NCBI RefSeq assembly: GCF_943193005.1
Contig: NZ_CALPCH010000002.1
Coordinates: 62,001 to 126,000 of the forward strand
Origin: Pumilibacter intestinalis
GTDB taxonomy: Bacteria > Bacillota > Clostridia > Christensenellales > Pumilibacteraceae
Reading direction: 5' to 3'
Length of the DNA: 64,000 bases
The notes beneath the pieces are model-generated. The model saw only the letters and a list, made by a program, of their open reading frames with translations, ran no database searches and was not told the DNA's origin. The translations under genes and the position numbers were made by a program. Shown in pieces: positions 51,301 to 59,014 of the stretch. Position 1 is the stretch's first letter. Each line of letters starts with the position of its first letter.

Positions 51301-54104
51301 TTTCGAGTATAGAGTTCTCCGAAGACGGAAAGGAAATGTATCTCACGCCCAACCGCGCCACCAACGATATCAGGCAGGTTGTGGGCGACAGCAACCGCAA
51401 CGGTTTCAGACTTTGCATAGCGGTGGAGAAATATGTGAGCCGTGACGGCGCAACCGTAGGCTTCACTCCCGACGGTTCTCAGCCGCCCGCATACAACGCT
51501 AACGTGTTTGCGGCTGTAAGCGTGCTCAACTCTTCTCCCAAAGCGGTTGGCAACACCGATAAAAACGTGGGCAAACACATTGCCGGCAACGACGCTACCG
51601 CATCCACGGCAGACAACTACCGCGCTTATCTTTCGGTTGAAGGCAAACGCCACAACGAATGGATTTATCCGATTTACAACAGTATTTCGGAGTTTGACGA
51701 AGCGTTGTTTGTTGACCCCGACGGCGACGTACTCAGCTACGTTGACCAAAAGTTGGTGAGAGTGTATACCTACGAGTATTACACCGAAGACGGCGAAACC
51801 AAATCGCGTCAGGTGAACGTGGAGTCCGCCGACGTTAAAGCCGCCGCGGCTGCCGCGTACACCGTGAAGAGCGAGAACTACCGCTACAACATTTACGGCG
51901 CGGACGGCACGACCGTTTCCAATTCGGCGTTGCTTCCCGCAATAAGGCTTGCCATTCAAAACAAAGTGGTAGTGCCCGGCGCGGAAGACCGTACCGTTTA
52001 TCTCGAAATCGAGGTTTCGGCGAAAGACGCTTATTCCAACGAACGCGCAACAACCACGCTTACTTTGGGCATTCAGAACAGTACGCCCGTGTTTAAGTCG
52101 GAAGAAGATATCAAATCTATTTACAACGACAATAGCAAGGGAACGTCTTACACCAAAGGAGAATTTTCGACGGATGCCGAGCTTACTCTCACGCTCAATC
52201 TCGACAACGACAATAATCGGTTTATTTCGCGCAACGGCGAGGTTACCATTGCGATTGACGACCTAATCGACGACGCCGATTACGACGGCATCACGAGCGC
52301 GGAGCGTTTCGAGTTTATAGACGCGGGCGTAAGCAATACCGCCGATATGAGCATGATAAACAAGAAGAGCGCGAGCACTCTTTGGTTGCATAACACGCAA
52401 TTCGGCGTTACGGGCGACAGCTCTACGGTGAAAGATAAAGATTTCCACGTGAGCGTATTCAACGATAACAACACCGCTATAGTGTTTAAGGTGAACACTT
52501 ACAACCGCGGCGGAACGGCTACGTTGGTGCTCAAAGTTCGCGACTCTGCGGGCGCGACTACCGGCACGCTTACCATTAAACTCGTTGTGGGCAACTCCGC
52601 ACCTATAGACCTTATAAAAACAGGCGAAGCCAACGGCAGAATTATTCTTGCGGGCGGCACTAAAGGCGATTTGAACGACGGCAAGGCGTTTACGCCCACG
52701 CAGTTCAATATCAGAGACTTTGTGCGCGACAACAACCCCGACGACAACAGAGCTCATAGCGACGACGAAACGAGCGGAGACGGCGCTCAGTTTAACGGAA
52801 CATACCTTCGCATTACCAACTATGCCATAGCCGACGTGCAATTAGACCCCGGTTCTGTTCCTATAGAGCCCGACGTCGACGACGGAAGCACGGTTGAACA
52901 AGAACAGCAACTTGTGAATTTCGTTACCTCGTTCGGTCAGTCGTTCACTATTGCTCCCATACCTGGTCAGTACGGCAAAGAAACGATTCGCCTTACCGTA
53001 ACCGACGGCGGCAACGTAGACCGTGCCGACAGCGTATCTATAATTGTCGAGTTCAGAATACAGGTAACCAAAGACCCCAACGACCTTGATGTTTTCGAAT
53101 TCGAAGTTTACTGGAAGAGGAGCAAAGCGGTTACGGCGAACGATATATTCGGCGACGCGGGCGAAGGGCTTACCGTTAAAGCGGTTAGAGCCAAAGGTTC
53201 GCAATCCGCAGTTGAAATCTACGAGTCTAAGGAAGACGGCGTTTACATGGTTAAAGGCAACACCAAGACGGGAACTACTCCCATACCTGCTGTTGCAACC
53301 GTTGTGGTAGGTGCGAGTGCAAAAGAGTACACCATAGACTTTAACATAACCGTACTCGATAACTTAAGACCGTATTTCAGAACGTTCGGCTCGAGCAACA
53401 ATAAGTACGGCGAAGGTATAGCGTATATAGAGAAAGGATATCTTAACGACTCGGGCAACTGGGAAGTAAGCGTATACGATATATTTGCCGATAATGAGGG
53501 CGACGAACTACAGCTTGTTTCGGCTTCGAGTAAAAAGTCTACGCTCATAGACGTTATTGCCGATACCATGAACAACAAGTTTGTATTCGAGTTCAAGAGC
53601 CGCGGCGATACCGAAATAACCTGTACAGTTAAAGACGCGGTGGACGAATACACTTATCGCTTCAAGATAGGCAATAAAGATTTGCCCGCTCCCAATTTCT
53701 TTATAGGAATTGTGGCTCGCATTCAGGAAAATCCGCTTATCTTCATTATTATAGCGGCGGCTGTGCTCTTGCTGTTGTTCATACTCATTCTGATTATAGC
53801 GGCAGTACGCAAAAAGAAGAAGATGCGCGCCGAAATCGAAGCGTTGCTCGTATCCGAAATGGAACTCGAAGAGCAGATGCTCAAACTTGCCGCAGGACCT
53901 TCTCCCACGTCTTATCAGGCATACGGATATTTGCCTCCCACGCCTAACGTGCAGCAGCAACCCGGTTTGATGCTCGGTAGCGGTCAGGGCGGACCCGACC
54001 CCAACGCGGCGATAGGGCTTAACCCCGGAATGCAAAATTCCGCTCAGCCCGGCGCAGGTCAGACTCCTCCCGCAGACGGCGGATTTAACGACGACGACTT
54101 ATAA
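42306..54104 (+). CDS. Giant surface protein: ALK-like glycine-rich domain, many cadherin/Ig-like repeats, C-terminal membrane anchor
   Basis: 3932 residues from the ATG at 42306 (AGAGGAGAT before it). Residues 8-38 are a signal/anchor helix. Residues about 50-315 are a glycine-rich domain with FELWGAQGGSG, ADVLIVAGGGGAMGG and GGGGGGGWYGG ... GGGGSSY, resembling the glycine-rich domain of ALK/LTK-type receptors and of bacterial PF12810-like proteins. Residues about 316-3790 are beta repeats whose borders read VNSAP, NSTPKY, NSAPKL, NAAPTL, NSSPKA, NSTPVF, NSAPID (near 316, 831, 1267, 1453, 2297, 2478, 3075, 3258, 3430), with DPDGD and DxDxD calcium-like motifs, as in cadherin-like adhesins. 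A membrane helix (about 3805-3835) is followed by KKKK and a Pro/Gly/Gln-rich cytoplasmic tail. Probably an adhesin. Confidence 0.9.
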   Translation: MVEKAKKRLTPILLAIMIAALLAVSVAGIISFAPLKAEAVTYDKYEFNYTGGVQSKTLKKGTWKFELWGAQGGSGTPYNTSIAGGKGGYVTGTWTFTSDTTVYIAVGGQGATKAAGSYSSRNNDADRALGGWNGGGASGANGDGAQKGGGGGATHVATTNRGVLSAYRSYQADVLIVAGGGGAMGGYSTNNAANARPGVGGGTTGGQGAGGNNYSGKGGTQSAGGLGASGWSTTVQPGSFGQGGGGCLQQAQYANGWHPSAAGGGGGGGWYGGGGGGDYGGGGGGGSSYTKSGMKNVSHTQGSRAGNGFCRITRVNSAPTQSSVPTFNIERDADYKFNINSASGTANGAKGHLNVTELDPNESGRIRTTGIYMAANTATKADVITGNNYWLTYTANANTDQITVRAKRWWPSTKRFYINIRDFNSSTNEYLASDVWIAVDFKCVNGGISDTGKTIYTADAPMKYGLSTSGATAQNASNAGVLYNPLGTGRRTVWLRDPVAANPVNISVSQLFSQTQGNDPHYLTTEAMVLSSNITYGTKRYDKDSGAAQTVPGGDSSAYTTVNKGGAITVTQYNGSAVSNITGGYGNITLQIKQGTAAGPYYYVMTVTVQLLDRKSAAMITQQTVDIVYRLDNTRPVIANPTLFTLNHGQTTQIGINQICTDPDNNTLTISDVVIPDHEYVLVNQYGTRMSGSLAPYPDLEKYYNVGAKASYSLTDTADLKVINETAQDTSRTTGFAHNFIYKTTGSGADNSFASSQTQGSSDTAYVGYYVNSARNTISLVGNKASRDMYASGRAANGKSNLGHFYILVRITDSGNPNDLGIWYPIAVKVNSAAPVAAGSPSVSGNAGDEFYLTPLGVQEANGNYFGIGTYQGKNENLAQVGLNALEKNGNKNVIPFAFDADNYANDSKSGEIKGTTGIPTGPFNTVSASPATHSQRETVFMVPNKDTLGNKSSNFILFNENKYDTQNSDNVDIENGFKEFYTVERVPLYAKASILLDLPKEEIDYLLQEKIISFSGNNASALVMFDGIKVTLKKWTAGQYVSFNVRVRDSHGSESDVRVAVKVNSKTISTANARSDSDETKKNYDTRGEISISKVKYPVTNREVDPTSGSVAFNVRLYVGESIAITPYDLFYDTDTFAVNNGKITNIDPQFYNTAIGSAGHAEMMRGINKKIAVNAGTTPDSAALDEVSLKKLTVSNKTPQIFGGDIYISREYVDENTTAGKEASEHFVITATRKTPSNGYVSFNYTITTSDGGSATAEIRVFVLNSLPNIREELFGNYQEFDDKGDVTYDGGYKMPFRLTASTDIEAVNSSMTGLGESTKLDTFGTRYFEVNDTTYNIREFTLEDLFYDPDGDAIQFYSVSSGIEVGIHDESGDFLPFDNPAYGNVPNVYVRATIGAGTNSRAGNSNCLILQGLSSTQGIPGGVWIRFEIIDNAVGSTVSKSVEFQVEVFNSTPKYADMTTATNAMENLETNPDNEPRYSWMEETDTTQVHAANVFEKSLTLYTQDKNGQRVELAQNAAVNKPMYIVSSLDAMDYYVNAVRKVNGFSTFTYSPSQVRVIANDVDAGQGLALWGAAYDGDAAIAPGFNVKNDFKNGVQLLDEDRTRNAAVFVTPIYDNQGLTEFYDANNYVQIEFFTEAGVRIDKNTDAQAANNATNWVIAFNFIDTLPNTFDVRIRLRDANVAVKLPKENAVAGNDTTYNKGTTGGFSNLGGDRVDGFGNNPNNLYEGVRVLTDVGGKKVYAPNTFNTGLHNNDGFFGVSIGKRPKGLYNNFTKWANTNESKNNVWGFENKEFSQVDPDAFAAANSESFKYDGILVPTNENGVGVPLSYFAWPQDIVSSSMRTGQSVFAWYNIGKFPIADDGDGGGIAARPTDEFAAITLSDGYNTWSGANLNKNPYVTFSTIFNETDIKNSDTYGDSTKKHVTNNYLFGQQRFALSDSNADKWESLPVIDDDHDGSYFFEDRYGLKITKASVRSVGNLTLTINISLWRYNNKNYVNETDKAISVTVPLTVANSALTLTGDNQVSANTYRIEPTSAQQGAKGVLLTTNSKLDGTALTGTTMIVGDPTLDQHDGTNLYNPANVTYREDMYFLSSSMSGHYSNQIPQIAGFNNITQQKPMENRFTAEQLDYIKKRAAADADLRNKLAKYLGIEQSDAARIQDLGISGDKLVFFQTGTKNPDTSLEVKINPYYINYFTVSPSGMDSQRISISPVRMTTFDYAAKGSNESVADFKARVEAQAKERNLKVDFDNDGNVLRIYYPYQVIIYDRMTVGYAANTTDFTESSFDVVTIEVEIKNSAPKLSSLYDIKYGGSQENNAREISLVKGRSVSYDFTDIFVDSDMIPVARDDGSGTYVYMNKADVEANDSPIVVDTGDYLRQLVDGDGTLLETKDGDPLLVGIKFMGITGVTAGGGANQYDDKNPNGAIECVATGTGIKITVKNRAAAVEAVTGIAARIQLTFTDKYGATVVCYIGVRITNAAPTLSSNATNVRNITMRTGQYFTLYTTTYEEFLEGRGVSQTVKTPPTGGNVTASCGTYYTTLKDSTDDSASHNLHGSYQPWRFYDYRDDGAGVYLPNNKIGDATDKFTPESAYPNNMGYMAIAKDDAPWTLRIGGYTINAPGVSNINDVIMAQPLNIVPYEEEPDGQGAATAIMFTAVGAVQNATISVTVLDGVNKAGAPTLSVTYTFNITVESTKPEAITAASEANPSSVKLGSALATSNPEMRGRLDHVRAEQQGSTAGYTYSLRLNVGEKVTLRTRDFANDIDKGDNAILPLLPRSGTNPFKITDSDFKQGEIITSSRYVSLTYSNGGSTVTNSSVMFTVSADNYHNGKGDDKLYSEIEFYIGDPYYADINHAVLIKLRVYVYPSGVEKVANSKDINVTGVSLSKGRQTVKLVTSTAAEGGLFTDKDAAASNTMYSVKVYTLTHYKVDDNNSFVYDGDENKIIESYSMSDFRADDNLLVAEYKISETEDSNNNWSFTKTTTAFDSRYIHSDIIQNYLSSIEFSEDGKEMYLTPNRATNDIRQVVGDSNRNGFRLCIAVEKYVSRDGATVGFTPDGSQPPAYNANVFAAVSVLNSSPKAVGNTDKNVGKHIAGNDATASTADNYRAYLSVEGKRHNEWIYPIYNSISEFDEALFVDPDGDVLSYVDQKLVRVYTYEYYTEDGETKSRQVNVESADVKAAAAAAYTVKSENYRYNIYGADGTTVSNSALLPAIRLAIQNKVVVPGAEDRTVYLEIEVSAKDAYSNERATTTLTLGIQNSTPVFKSEEDIKSIYNDNSKGTSYTKGEFSTDAELTLTLNLDNDNNRFISRNGEVTIAIDDLIDDADYDGITSAERFEFIDAGVSNTADMSMINKKSASTLWLHNTQFGVTGDSSTVKDKDFHVSVFNDNNTAIVFKVNTYNRGGTATLVLKVRDSAGATTGTLTIKLVVGNSAPIDLIKTGEANGRIILAGGTKGDLNDGKAFTPTQFNIRDFVRDNNPDDNRAHSDDETSGDGAQFNGTYLRITNYAIADVQLDPGSVPIEPDVDDGSTVEQEQQLVNFVTSFGQSFTIAPIPGQYGKETIRLTVTDGGNVDRADSVSIIVEFRIQVTKDPNDLDVFEFEVYWKRSKAVTANDIFGDAGEGLTVKAVRAKGSQSAVEIYESKEDGVYMVKGNTKTGTTPIPAVATVVVGASAKEYTIDFNITVLDNLRPYFRTFGSSNNKYGEGIAYIEKGYLNDSGNWEVSVYDIFADNEGDELQLVSASSKKSTLIDVIADTMNNKFVFEFKSRGDTEITCTVKDAVDEYTYRFKIGNKDLPAPNFFIGIVARIQENPLIFIIIAAAVLLLLFILILIIAAVRKKKKMRAEIEALLVSEMELEEQMLKLAAGPSPTSYQAYGYLPPTPNVQQQPGLMLGSGQGGPDPNAAIGLNPGMQNSAQPGAGQTPPADGGFNDDDL

Positions 54105-54130
54105 TCGGTAAAAAATGTAAACTCACAGAG

Positions 54131-54157
54131 AAAGGAACCTTAATCGGTTCCTTTTTT
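54131..54157 (+). terminator. Terminator of the giant surface protein gene
   Basis: AAAGGAACC-TTAATC-GGTTCCTTTTTT, 26 bases after the stop. Confidence 0.9.
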
Positions 54158-54224
54158 CGTAGTTTTTCGCGGGATAAAATATTGCGCGGAGCAAATACTA
54201 AAGTAAAAAGAAAAGAGGTATTTT

Positions 54225-55214
54225 GTGAACGCAGTTATTTTGGCGGGCGGCTTCGGAAGCCGATTAAAGCCGCTTACCGACACCGTCCCCAAACCCATGC
54301 TTCCCGTGGCTAACGCGCCCATGATAGACTACGCGGTGTCGCATTTATACAGCGCGGGTATAAAAGATATGATTTTCACGCTCGGTTATTTTCCCGAGCA
54401 GGTTGCCGCGTGGGAAGAGGGCTATGGCGGCATTAAAACTCACAACATAATAGAAAACGTGCCGCTTGGCACCGCCGGAGGGGTGCGAGAGGCTCGGGAG
54501 TTGGTAGACGATAGATTTATCGTTGTGAGCGGCGACGCGCTCGAAAACATAGATTACGCGGCTATGCTTTTATCTCATGTGCGTAGCGGCAAGGCGGCAA
54601 CGATTGCCGTTACCCGCGTGCCCGACCCGCGAGCTTTCGGGTTGGTGGAATACGACTCGTTCGGCACTGTTACGGGATTCACCGAAAAACCCGAAAACGC
54701 CGATGCCGACGGAGTGGTGAATTGCGGCGTGTATATTTTCGACAGCTCCGTATTGCGTTACGTTCCTAAGGGCGTTAAATACGATTTCGCCCGCGATTTG
54801 TTTCCCGAGCTTGTACAAATGAGGCAGATAAACGCATATTATCACGACGGATTTTGGTCGGACGTGGGTTCGCCGCAATCGTATTACGAGGCGAATTTCA
54901 AGATGATGCGCGGCGGCTTTTTCGCATCGCCGTTTAACTCCCGCCGAACCGTTTCACATAAGCTCGGCGGCGACGATTTTTCTTTGGCGGCTTATTCCTC
55001 ATTGGTTGCGGGGCGAATTTCGCACTGCGTTATAGGCGCGGACTCCGCCGTGGCTTCCGACGCGGATATATGCGACTGCGTGGTTATGTCCGGAGTAACC
55101 GTGAGAGGGCGGCACTTCGGAGAAATAATAGGCGACGACTTTACAATGCGAATACTTGCGCCCGACGCGGAAAAATTTCGCAATTCTCCCGAAATTTACA
55201 AAAATTTTTCATAA
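54225..55214 (+). CDS. Sugar-1-phosphate nucleotidyltransferase
   Basis: 329 residues from a GTG start (AAGAGGT before it). It makes NDP-sugars. The catalytic N-terminus MNAVILAGGFGSRLKPLTDT and PKPMLPVANAPMIDYAV is diagnostic; NVPLGTAGGVREA and VVSGDALENID (metal-binding region) follow, then FTEKPE and FWSDVGSPQSYYEAN. The C-terminal about 70 residues form a short left-handed beta-helix. Mannose-1-P guanylyltransferase or glucose-1-P thymidylyl/uridylyl activity is possible. NDP-glucose would suit the NdvB-like enzyme 5 kb away, but no direct link is shown. Confidence 0.88.
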   Translation: MNAVILAGGFGSRLKPLTDTVPKPMLPVANAPMIDYAVSHLYSAGIKDMIFTLGYFPEQVAAWEEGYGGIKTHNIIENVPLGTAGGVREARELVDDRFIVVSGDALENIDYAAMLLSHVRSGKAATIAVTRVPDPRAFGLVEYDSFGTVTGFTEKPENADADGVVNCGVYIFDSSVLRYVPKGVKYDFARDLFPELVQMRQINAYYHDGFWSDVGSPQSYYEANFKMMRGGFFASPFNSRRTVSHKLGGDDFSLAAYSSLVAGRISHCVIGADSAVASDADICDCVVMSGVTVRGRHFGEIIGDDFTMRILAPDAEKFRNSPEIYKNFS

Positions 55215-55230
55215 AACCGCATAGATTGTC

Positions 55231-55259
55231 TTGCTAAAAATTATCTTTTCCTATATAAT
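55231..55259 (+). promoter_or_regulatory. Sigma-A promoter of rnj
   Basis: TTGCTA (55231-55236), 17-base spacer, TATAAT (55254-55259), 50 bases before the TTG start. Confidence 0.7.
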
Positions 55260-55309
55260 AGAAACGGAACTTAAATAAAGGATTTTTTTCATTATCATAG
55301 GAGGATAGT

Positions 55310-56989
55310 TTGCAAAAAGTTAATCATGCTAAAGAACCCGCCCTCAAGGTTATTTTTCTTGGGGGTGTGGGTGAAATCGGAAAAAATATGACCGCTCTCG
55401 AGTTCGGGGACGATATTATTATCGTTGATTGCGGCAGTGCGTTTCCCAACGGGGACATGCCCGGAGTGGACCTCGTAATACCCGATATAGCCTATCTCAC
55501 CGCAAACCGCGATAAAGTTCGCGGAATTGTGCTCACTCACGGACATGAAGACCACATAGGCGCATTGCCGTATATCTTGAAAGAGCTTCGCGTGCCCGTA
55601 TACGGCACGAGGCTTACGCTCGCACTTTTGGAGTCTAAATTCCGCGAGCACAGAATGGATAACGTGAATTTGGTTTCGGTAAAGCCGCAAAGCATTATCA
55701 CGCTCGGGAAACACTTTAAGGTGGAGTTTGTGCGCGTAAGCCACTCGGTGGCGGGTTCGTGCGCTCTCGCCATTACTACGCCCGTGGGCGTTGTGTTTCA
55801 TACCGGCGATTTCAAGGTGGACTACACGCCCATAGACGGCAACGTAATAGACTTGCAGCGCATTGCCGAACTCGGGCAGAGGGGCGTTTTGCTTTTGCTC
55901 GGAGAGAGCACCAACGTAGAGCGCAAAGGCTCGTCTATGAGCGAGGCAACCGTAGGCAATTCGCTTAACGGCATTTTTGCAGAAAACTCCGACCGCAGGA
56001 TATTCATAGCTACTTTCGCGTCTAATATTCACCGCTTGCAACAGATTATCGACCTTGCCAAAAAGTATAAGCGCAAGATAGCGTTTTCGGGCAGGAGCAT
56101 GATAAATGTAGCCGACTGCGCGGCGAAAATAGGCGAACTCAAATACAACAAAGACGACGTTGTGGATATAGAGAAGATAAACAAGGTGGAAGACAAAGAC
56201 CTTGTTATAATCACTACGGGCAGTCAGGGCGAGCCTATGAGCGCGCTCACACGTATGGCGAGCGACGAATTCAGCAAAGTTCGTCTCGGCTACAACGATA
56301 CCGTGGTTATTTCGGCGTCGCCCATACCCGGCAACGAGCGCATGGTGTATAACGTAATCAACAATCTTTACCGCCACGGCGTTCGCGTTATATACGAGCG
56401 TTTGGCGGAGGTTCACGTTTCGGGTCATGCCTGCCAAGACGAGTTGCAACTTATTCATTCGCTTATAAAGCCCAAATACTTTATACCCGTGCACGGCGAG
56501 TTCCGTCATCTCAAAAAGCACGCAGAGCTTGCAATGCGCATGGGAATGCCGTCGTCCAACATAATTCTCACCGACATAGGCAATTGCGTGCTCGTTTCCA
56601 AAAAGACAATCAAATTCGGCGACAACGTGCCCGCGGGCTACCTGCTTGTAGACGGTTTGGGCGTGGGCGACGTGGGCAGCGTGGTATTGAGAGACCGCAA
56701 GCACCTGTCCGAAGACGGATTGTTTGTAATAGTGGTGGGCGTAAACACCGTGTCTGGCGAAGTTACGGCGGTGGAAATAACCTCGCGAGGATTTGCCTAT
56801 CAAAAAGAAGACGACTTGTTTGAAGAAGCAAAAGAGATAGTGCGCAGAACTGTTGCGCAAGCCGACATAAAAGAGATAGCGGGTGATTACAACGGACTTA
56901 AAAATTCCATACGCAAAGAGTTGAAGAATTTCCTGTTCCGCAAAACGCGCCGCAATCCCATGATACTGTCGCTCATTCTCGAAAACTGA
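55310..56989 (+). CDS. rnj: Ribonuclease J
   Basis: 559 residues from a TTG start; AGGAGG 4 bases before it decides the start. RNase J is a 5'-3' exo- and endonuclease of mRNA decay. The metallo-beta-lactamase motif LTHGHEDHIGALPYIL is near residue 75, HSVAGSCAL and HTGDFKVD follow, and the beta-CASP domain has TTGSQGEPMSALTRMA and VHVSGHACQDELQL, ending with IPVHGEFRHL. The short C-terminal domain is present. It starts a likely operon with trmR and trhP. Confidence 0.96.
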   Translation: MQKVNHAKEPALKVIFLGGVGEIGKNMTALEFGDDIIIVDCGSAFPNGDMPGVDLVIPDIAYLTANRDKVRGIVLTHGHEDHIGALPYILKELRVPVYGTRLTLALLESKFREHRMDNVNLVSVKPQSIITLGKHFKVEFVRVSHSVAGSCALAITTPVGVVFHTGDFKVDYTPIDGNVIDLQRIAELGQRGVLLLLGESTNVERKGSSMSEATVGNSLNGIFAENSDRRIFIATFASNIHRLQQIIDLAKKYKRKIAFSGRSMINVADCAAKIGELKYNKDDVVDIEKINKVEDKDLVIITTGSQGEPMSALTRMASDEFSKVRLGYNDTVVISASPIPGNERMVYNVINNLYRHGVRVIYERLAEVHVSGHACQDELQLIHSLIKPKYFIPVHGEFRHLKKHAELAMRMGMPSSNIILTDIGNCVLVSKKTIKFGDNVPAGYLLVDGLGVGDVGSVVLRDRKHLSEDGLFVIVVGVNTVSGEVTAVEITSRGFAYQKEDDLFEEAKEIVRRTVAQADIKEIAGDYNGLKNSIRKELKNFLFRKTRRNPMILSLILEN

Positions 56990-56996
56990 ATAATAT

Positions 56997-57650
56997 ATGC
57001 CGTTCAAAACGCCCGGAAAAACGAGCGAATACATTCGCGAGCTGTTAAAGCTGAGCGGCGTTTTGCCGTGGGAAAAGCGCATTTTGGAATATGCGGATAA
57101 AAATATCATAGCGGTGTTGCTCCCCGAAACCGCGGCGTTTTTGCGGCAAGCGGTTATGCTTTCAAAGCCTGTGCGAATACTCGAAATAGGCACTGCGATA
57201 GGCTACAGCGGCATTTTAATGCTTAAAGCCGCCCCGAGTAATGCCAAACTGTATACCATAGAGTATGACGAGCGGCGAATAGAAACGGCTAAATCGTTTT
57301 TTCGCGACGAAGGGCTTATTGACCGCGTTGTGTTTTACGCGGGCGACTCAACCGAAATTGTTCCAAATATCAGCGGCGAATTCGATTTCATATTTTTAGA
57401 CGGTCCGAAGGCGCAATATTGCGAATACCTTCCGTTTTTGAGCAGGGCTCTCGCTTTGGGCGGGGTGATGCTATGCGACAACGTGCTTTATGAAGGCATG
57501 GTGTCGGGCGAGAAGGAGATAAAGAACCATAAGGGCGGACTCGTGAAAAAGCTTGATTTGTTTTTGCGTAAACTTATGGCGGATAAGTCGCTTGTTACGA
57601 GCGTGTTGCCTGTGGGCGACGGCGTGAGCTTGAGCATAAAAGCAAATTGA
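56997..57650 (+). CDS. trmR: SAM-dependent O-methyltransferase, probably tRNA 5-hydroxyuridine methyltransferase TrmR
   Basis: 217 residues. The SAM site VRILEIGTAIGYSGILML is near residue 58; YTIEYDERRIETAK, FDFIFLDGPKAQY and MLCDNVLYEG follow, as in YrrM-type class I methyltransferases. B. subtilis TrmR makes 5-methoxyuridine at tRNA position 34 from 5-hydroxyuridine made by TrhP. The next gene here is TrhP-like, which supports the call. The ATG lies 7 bases after the rnj stop with no clear ribosome site, so coupling is likely. Confidence 0.85.
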   Translation: MPFKTPGKTSEYIRELLKLSGVLPWEKRILEYADKNIIAVLLPETAAFLRQAVMLSKPVRILEIGTAIGYSGILMLKAAPSNAKLYTIEYDERRIETAKSFFRDEGLIDRVVFYAGDSTEIVPNISGEFDFIFLDGPKAQYCEYLPFLSRALALGGVMLCDNVLYEGMVSGEKEIKNHKGGLVKKLDLFLRKLMADKSLVTSVLPVGDGVSLSIKAN

Positions 57651-57675
57651 ATTACGGTACGGAGAAATAGAGCGT

Positions 57676-58887
57676 ATGGCGGAATTATTGGCTCCCGCGG
57701 GTAACCGCGAAAAACTCGAAACGGCGTTGCATTTCGGCGCGGACGCGGTGTATCTCGCAGGTTGCGAGTTCGGGTTGCGGGCATACTGCGACAATTTTAC
57801 AAACGACGAACTTGCGGCGGCTGTAAAATTTTGTCATGAACGCAACAAAAAAGTATACGTAACCTTAAACATATACGCTTACGACCAAGACCTGGAAAAA
57901 ATAGCCGATTACGCCCGTTTTCTAAGTGAAACAGGGGCGGACGGGGCTATAATTTCGGATGCGGGCGTGATTGCATGCGTAAAAAAAGCCGCGCCCGCTC
58001 TCGAAATACATCTTTCCACGCAGGCAAACGTGACTAATTCGTACGCCGCGCGGTTTTGGGCGGATAACGGAGTTAAGCGCATAGTGCTTGCGAGAGAAAC
58101 GAGCCTTGAAAACATAAAACGCATGCGCGACGCACTTTTGCCCGAAACGGAACTCGAGGCGTTTGTGCACGGCGCAATGTGCGTGGCGTATTCGGGTCGG
58201 TGCTTACTTAGCGCGGCAACTACGGGAAGGAGCGGAAACCGCGGCGAGTGCGCCCAAAGTTGCAGATGGGAATACGCGCTTTGCGAGAAAACTCGTGAGG
58301 GCGAGTATTTTCCTATATCGGAAGACGGGCGCGGCACTTATATACTGAACAGCAAAGACCTTAATATGCTCGCCCATATAGACACGCTGATAAAAGCGGG
58401 CGTAAGCAGTCTTAAAATAGAGGGCAGGGCGAAAACCTCGTATTATCTCGCCACGGTTACAAACGCGTACCGCCGCGCTCTCGATTTGTTTTACGCCGCG
58501 CCGAACGATTTTAGATTGCCCGATGAGCTGTTGCTCGAGCCGTACAAAACGAGTCACAGAAAGTTCAACACCGGTTTTTATTTCGGTTCTGCGGAACAGT
58601 ATACTCAGTCGGCTAAACCGGAGCAAACGCACGAGATGTGCGCGGTTGTAAAAAGCGCGGAAAACGGCGGCGCGATTATCGAACAGCGCAACCGTTTTAA
58701 GGAGGGCGACGAGTTGGAAATTTTATCGCCAGAAGAGTCTTTCGGCAAAACCGTGACTGTGGGGGATATGCGCGACGAAAACGGCGAGCGCGTATCCGAC
58801 GCGAAAATAGTTCAGCAGAAACTGTTTATTTCCACCGATATAAAATTGTGCGCAGGCGATATCTTGCGAAAAAGAACGAATAAATAA
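57676..58887 (+). CDS. trhP: U32 family protein, probably tRNA hydroxylation protein TrhP
   Basis: 403 residues. U32 signature EAFVHGAMCVAYSGRCLLSA near residue 160, continued by GNRGECAQSCRWEY (conserved cysteines for an iron-sulfur site). N-terminal ELLAPAGNREKLETALHFGA and NSKDLNMLAHI are also typical. TrhP uses prephenate to hydroxylate uridine 34 of tRNAs; it was long annotated as a peptidase. It follows TrmR by 25 bases with GGAG before the ATG. In B. subtilis two paralogues are present; only one is seen here. Confidence 0.88.
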   Translation: MAELLAPAGNREKLETALHFGADAVYLAGCEFGLRAYCDNFTNDELAAAVKFCHERNKKVYVTLNIYAYDQDLEKIADYARFLSETGADGAIISDAGVIACVKKAAPALEIHLSTQANVTNSYAARFWADNGVKRIVLARETSLENIKRMRDALLPETELEAFVHGAMCVAYSGRCLLSAATTGRSGNRGECAQSCRWEYALCEKTREGEYFPISEDGRGTYILNSKDLNMLAHIDTLIKAGVSSLKIEGRAKTSYYLATVTNAYRRALDLFYAAPNDFRLPDELLLEPYKTSHRKFNTGFYFGSAEQYTQSAKPEQTHEMCAVVKSAENGGAIIEQRNRFKEGDELEILSPEESFGKTVTVGDMRDENGERVSDAKIVQQKLFISTDIKLCAGDILRKRTNK

Positions 58888-58910
58888 ATTAAGCCGCAGG
58901 CGATAAAGTA

Positions 58911-58941
58911 AAAGACTTTCCGGATAAGGAAGGTCTTTTTT
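58911..58941 (+). terminator. Terminator of rnj-trmR-trhP
   Basis: AAAGACTTTCC...GGAAGGTCTTTTTT, 23 bases after trhP. Confidence 0.85.
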
Positions 58942-59014
58942 ATGAGGACAGGCAAAATTCGACAAGAAATTTCATATATTGTATGGTCACGTTTTTGCTT
59001 AAGGAGCATGCCAT

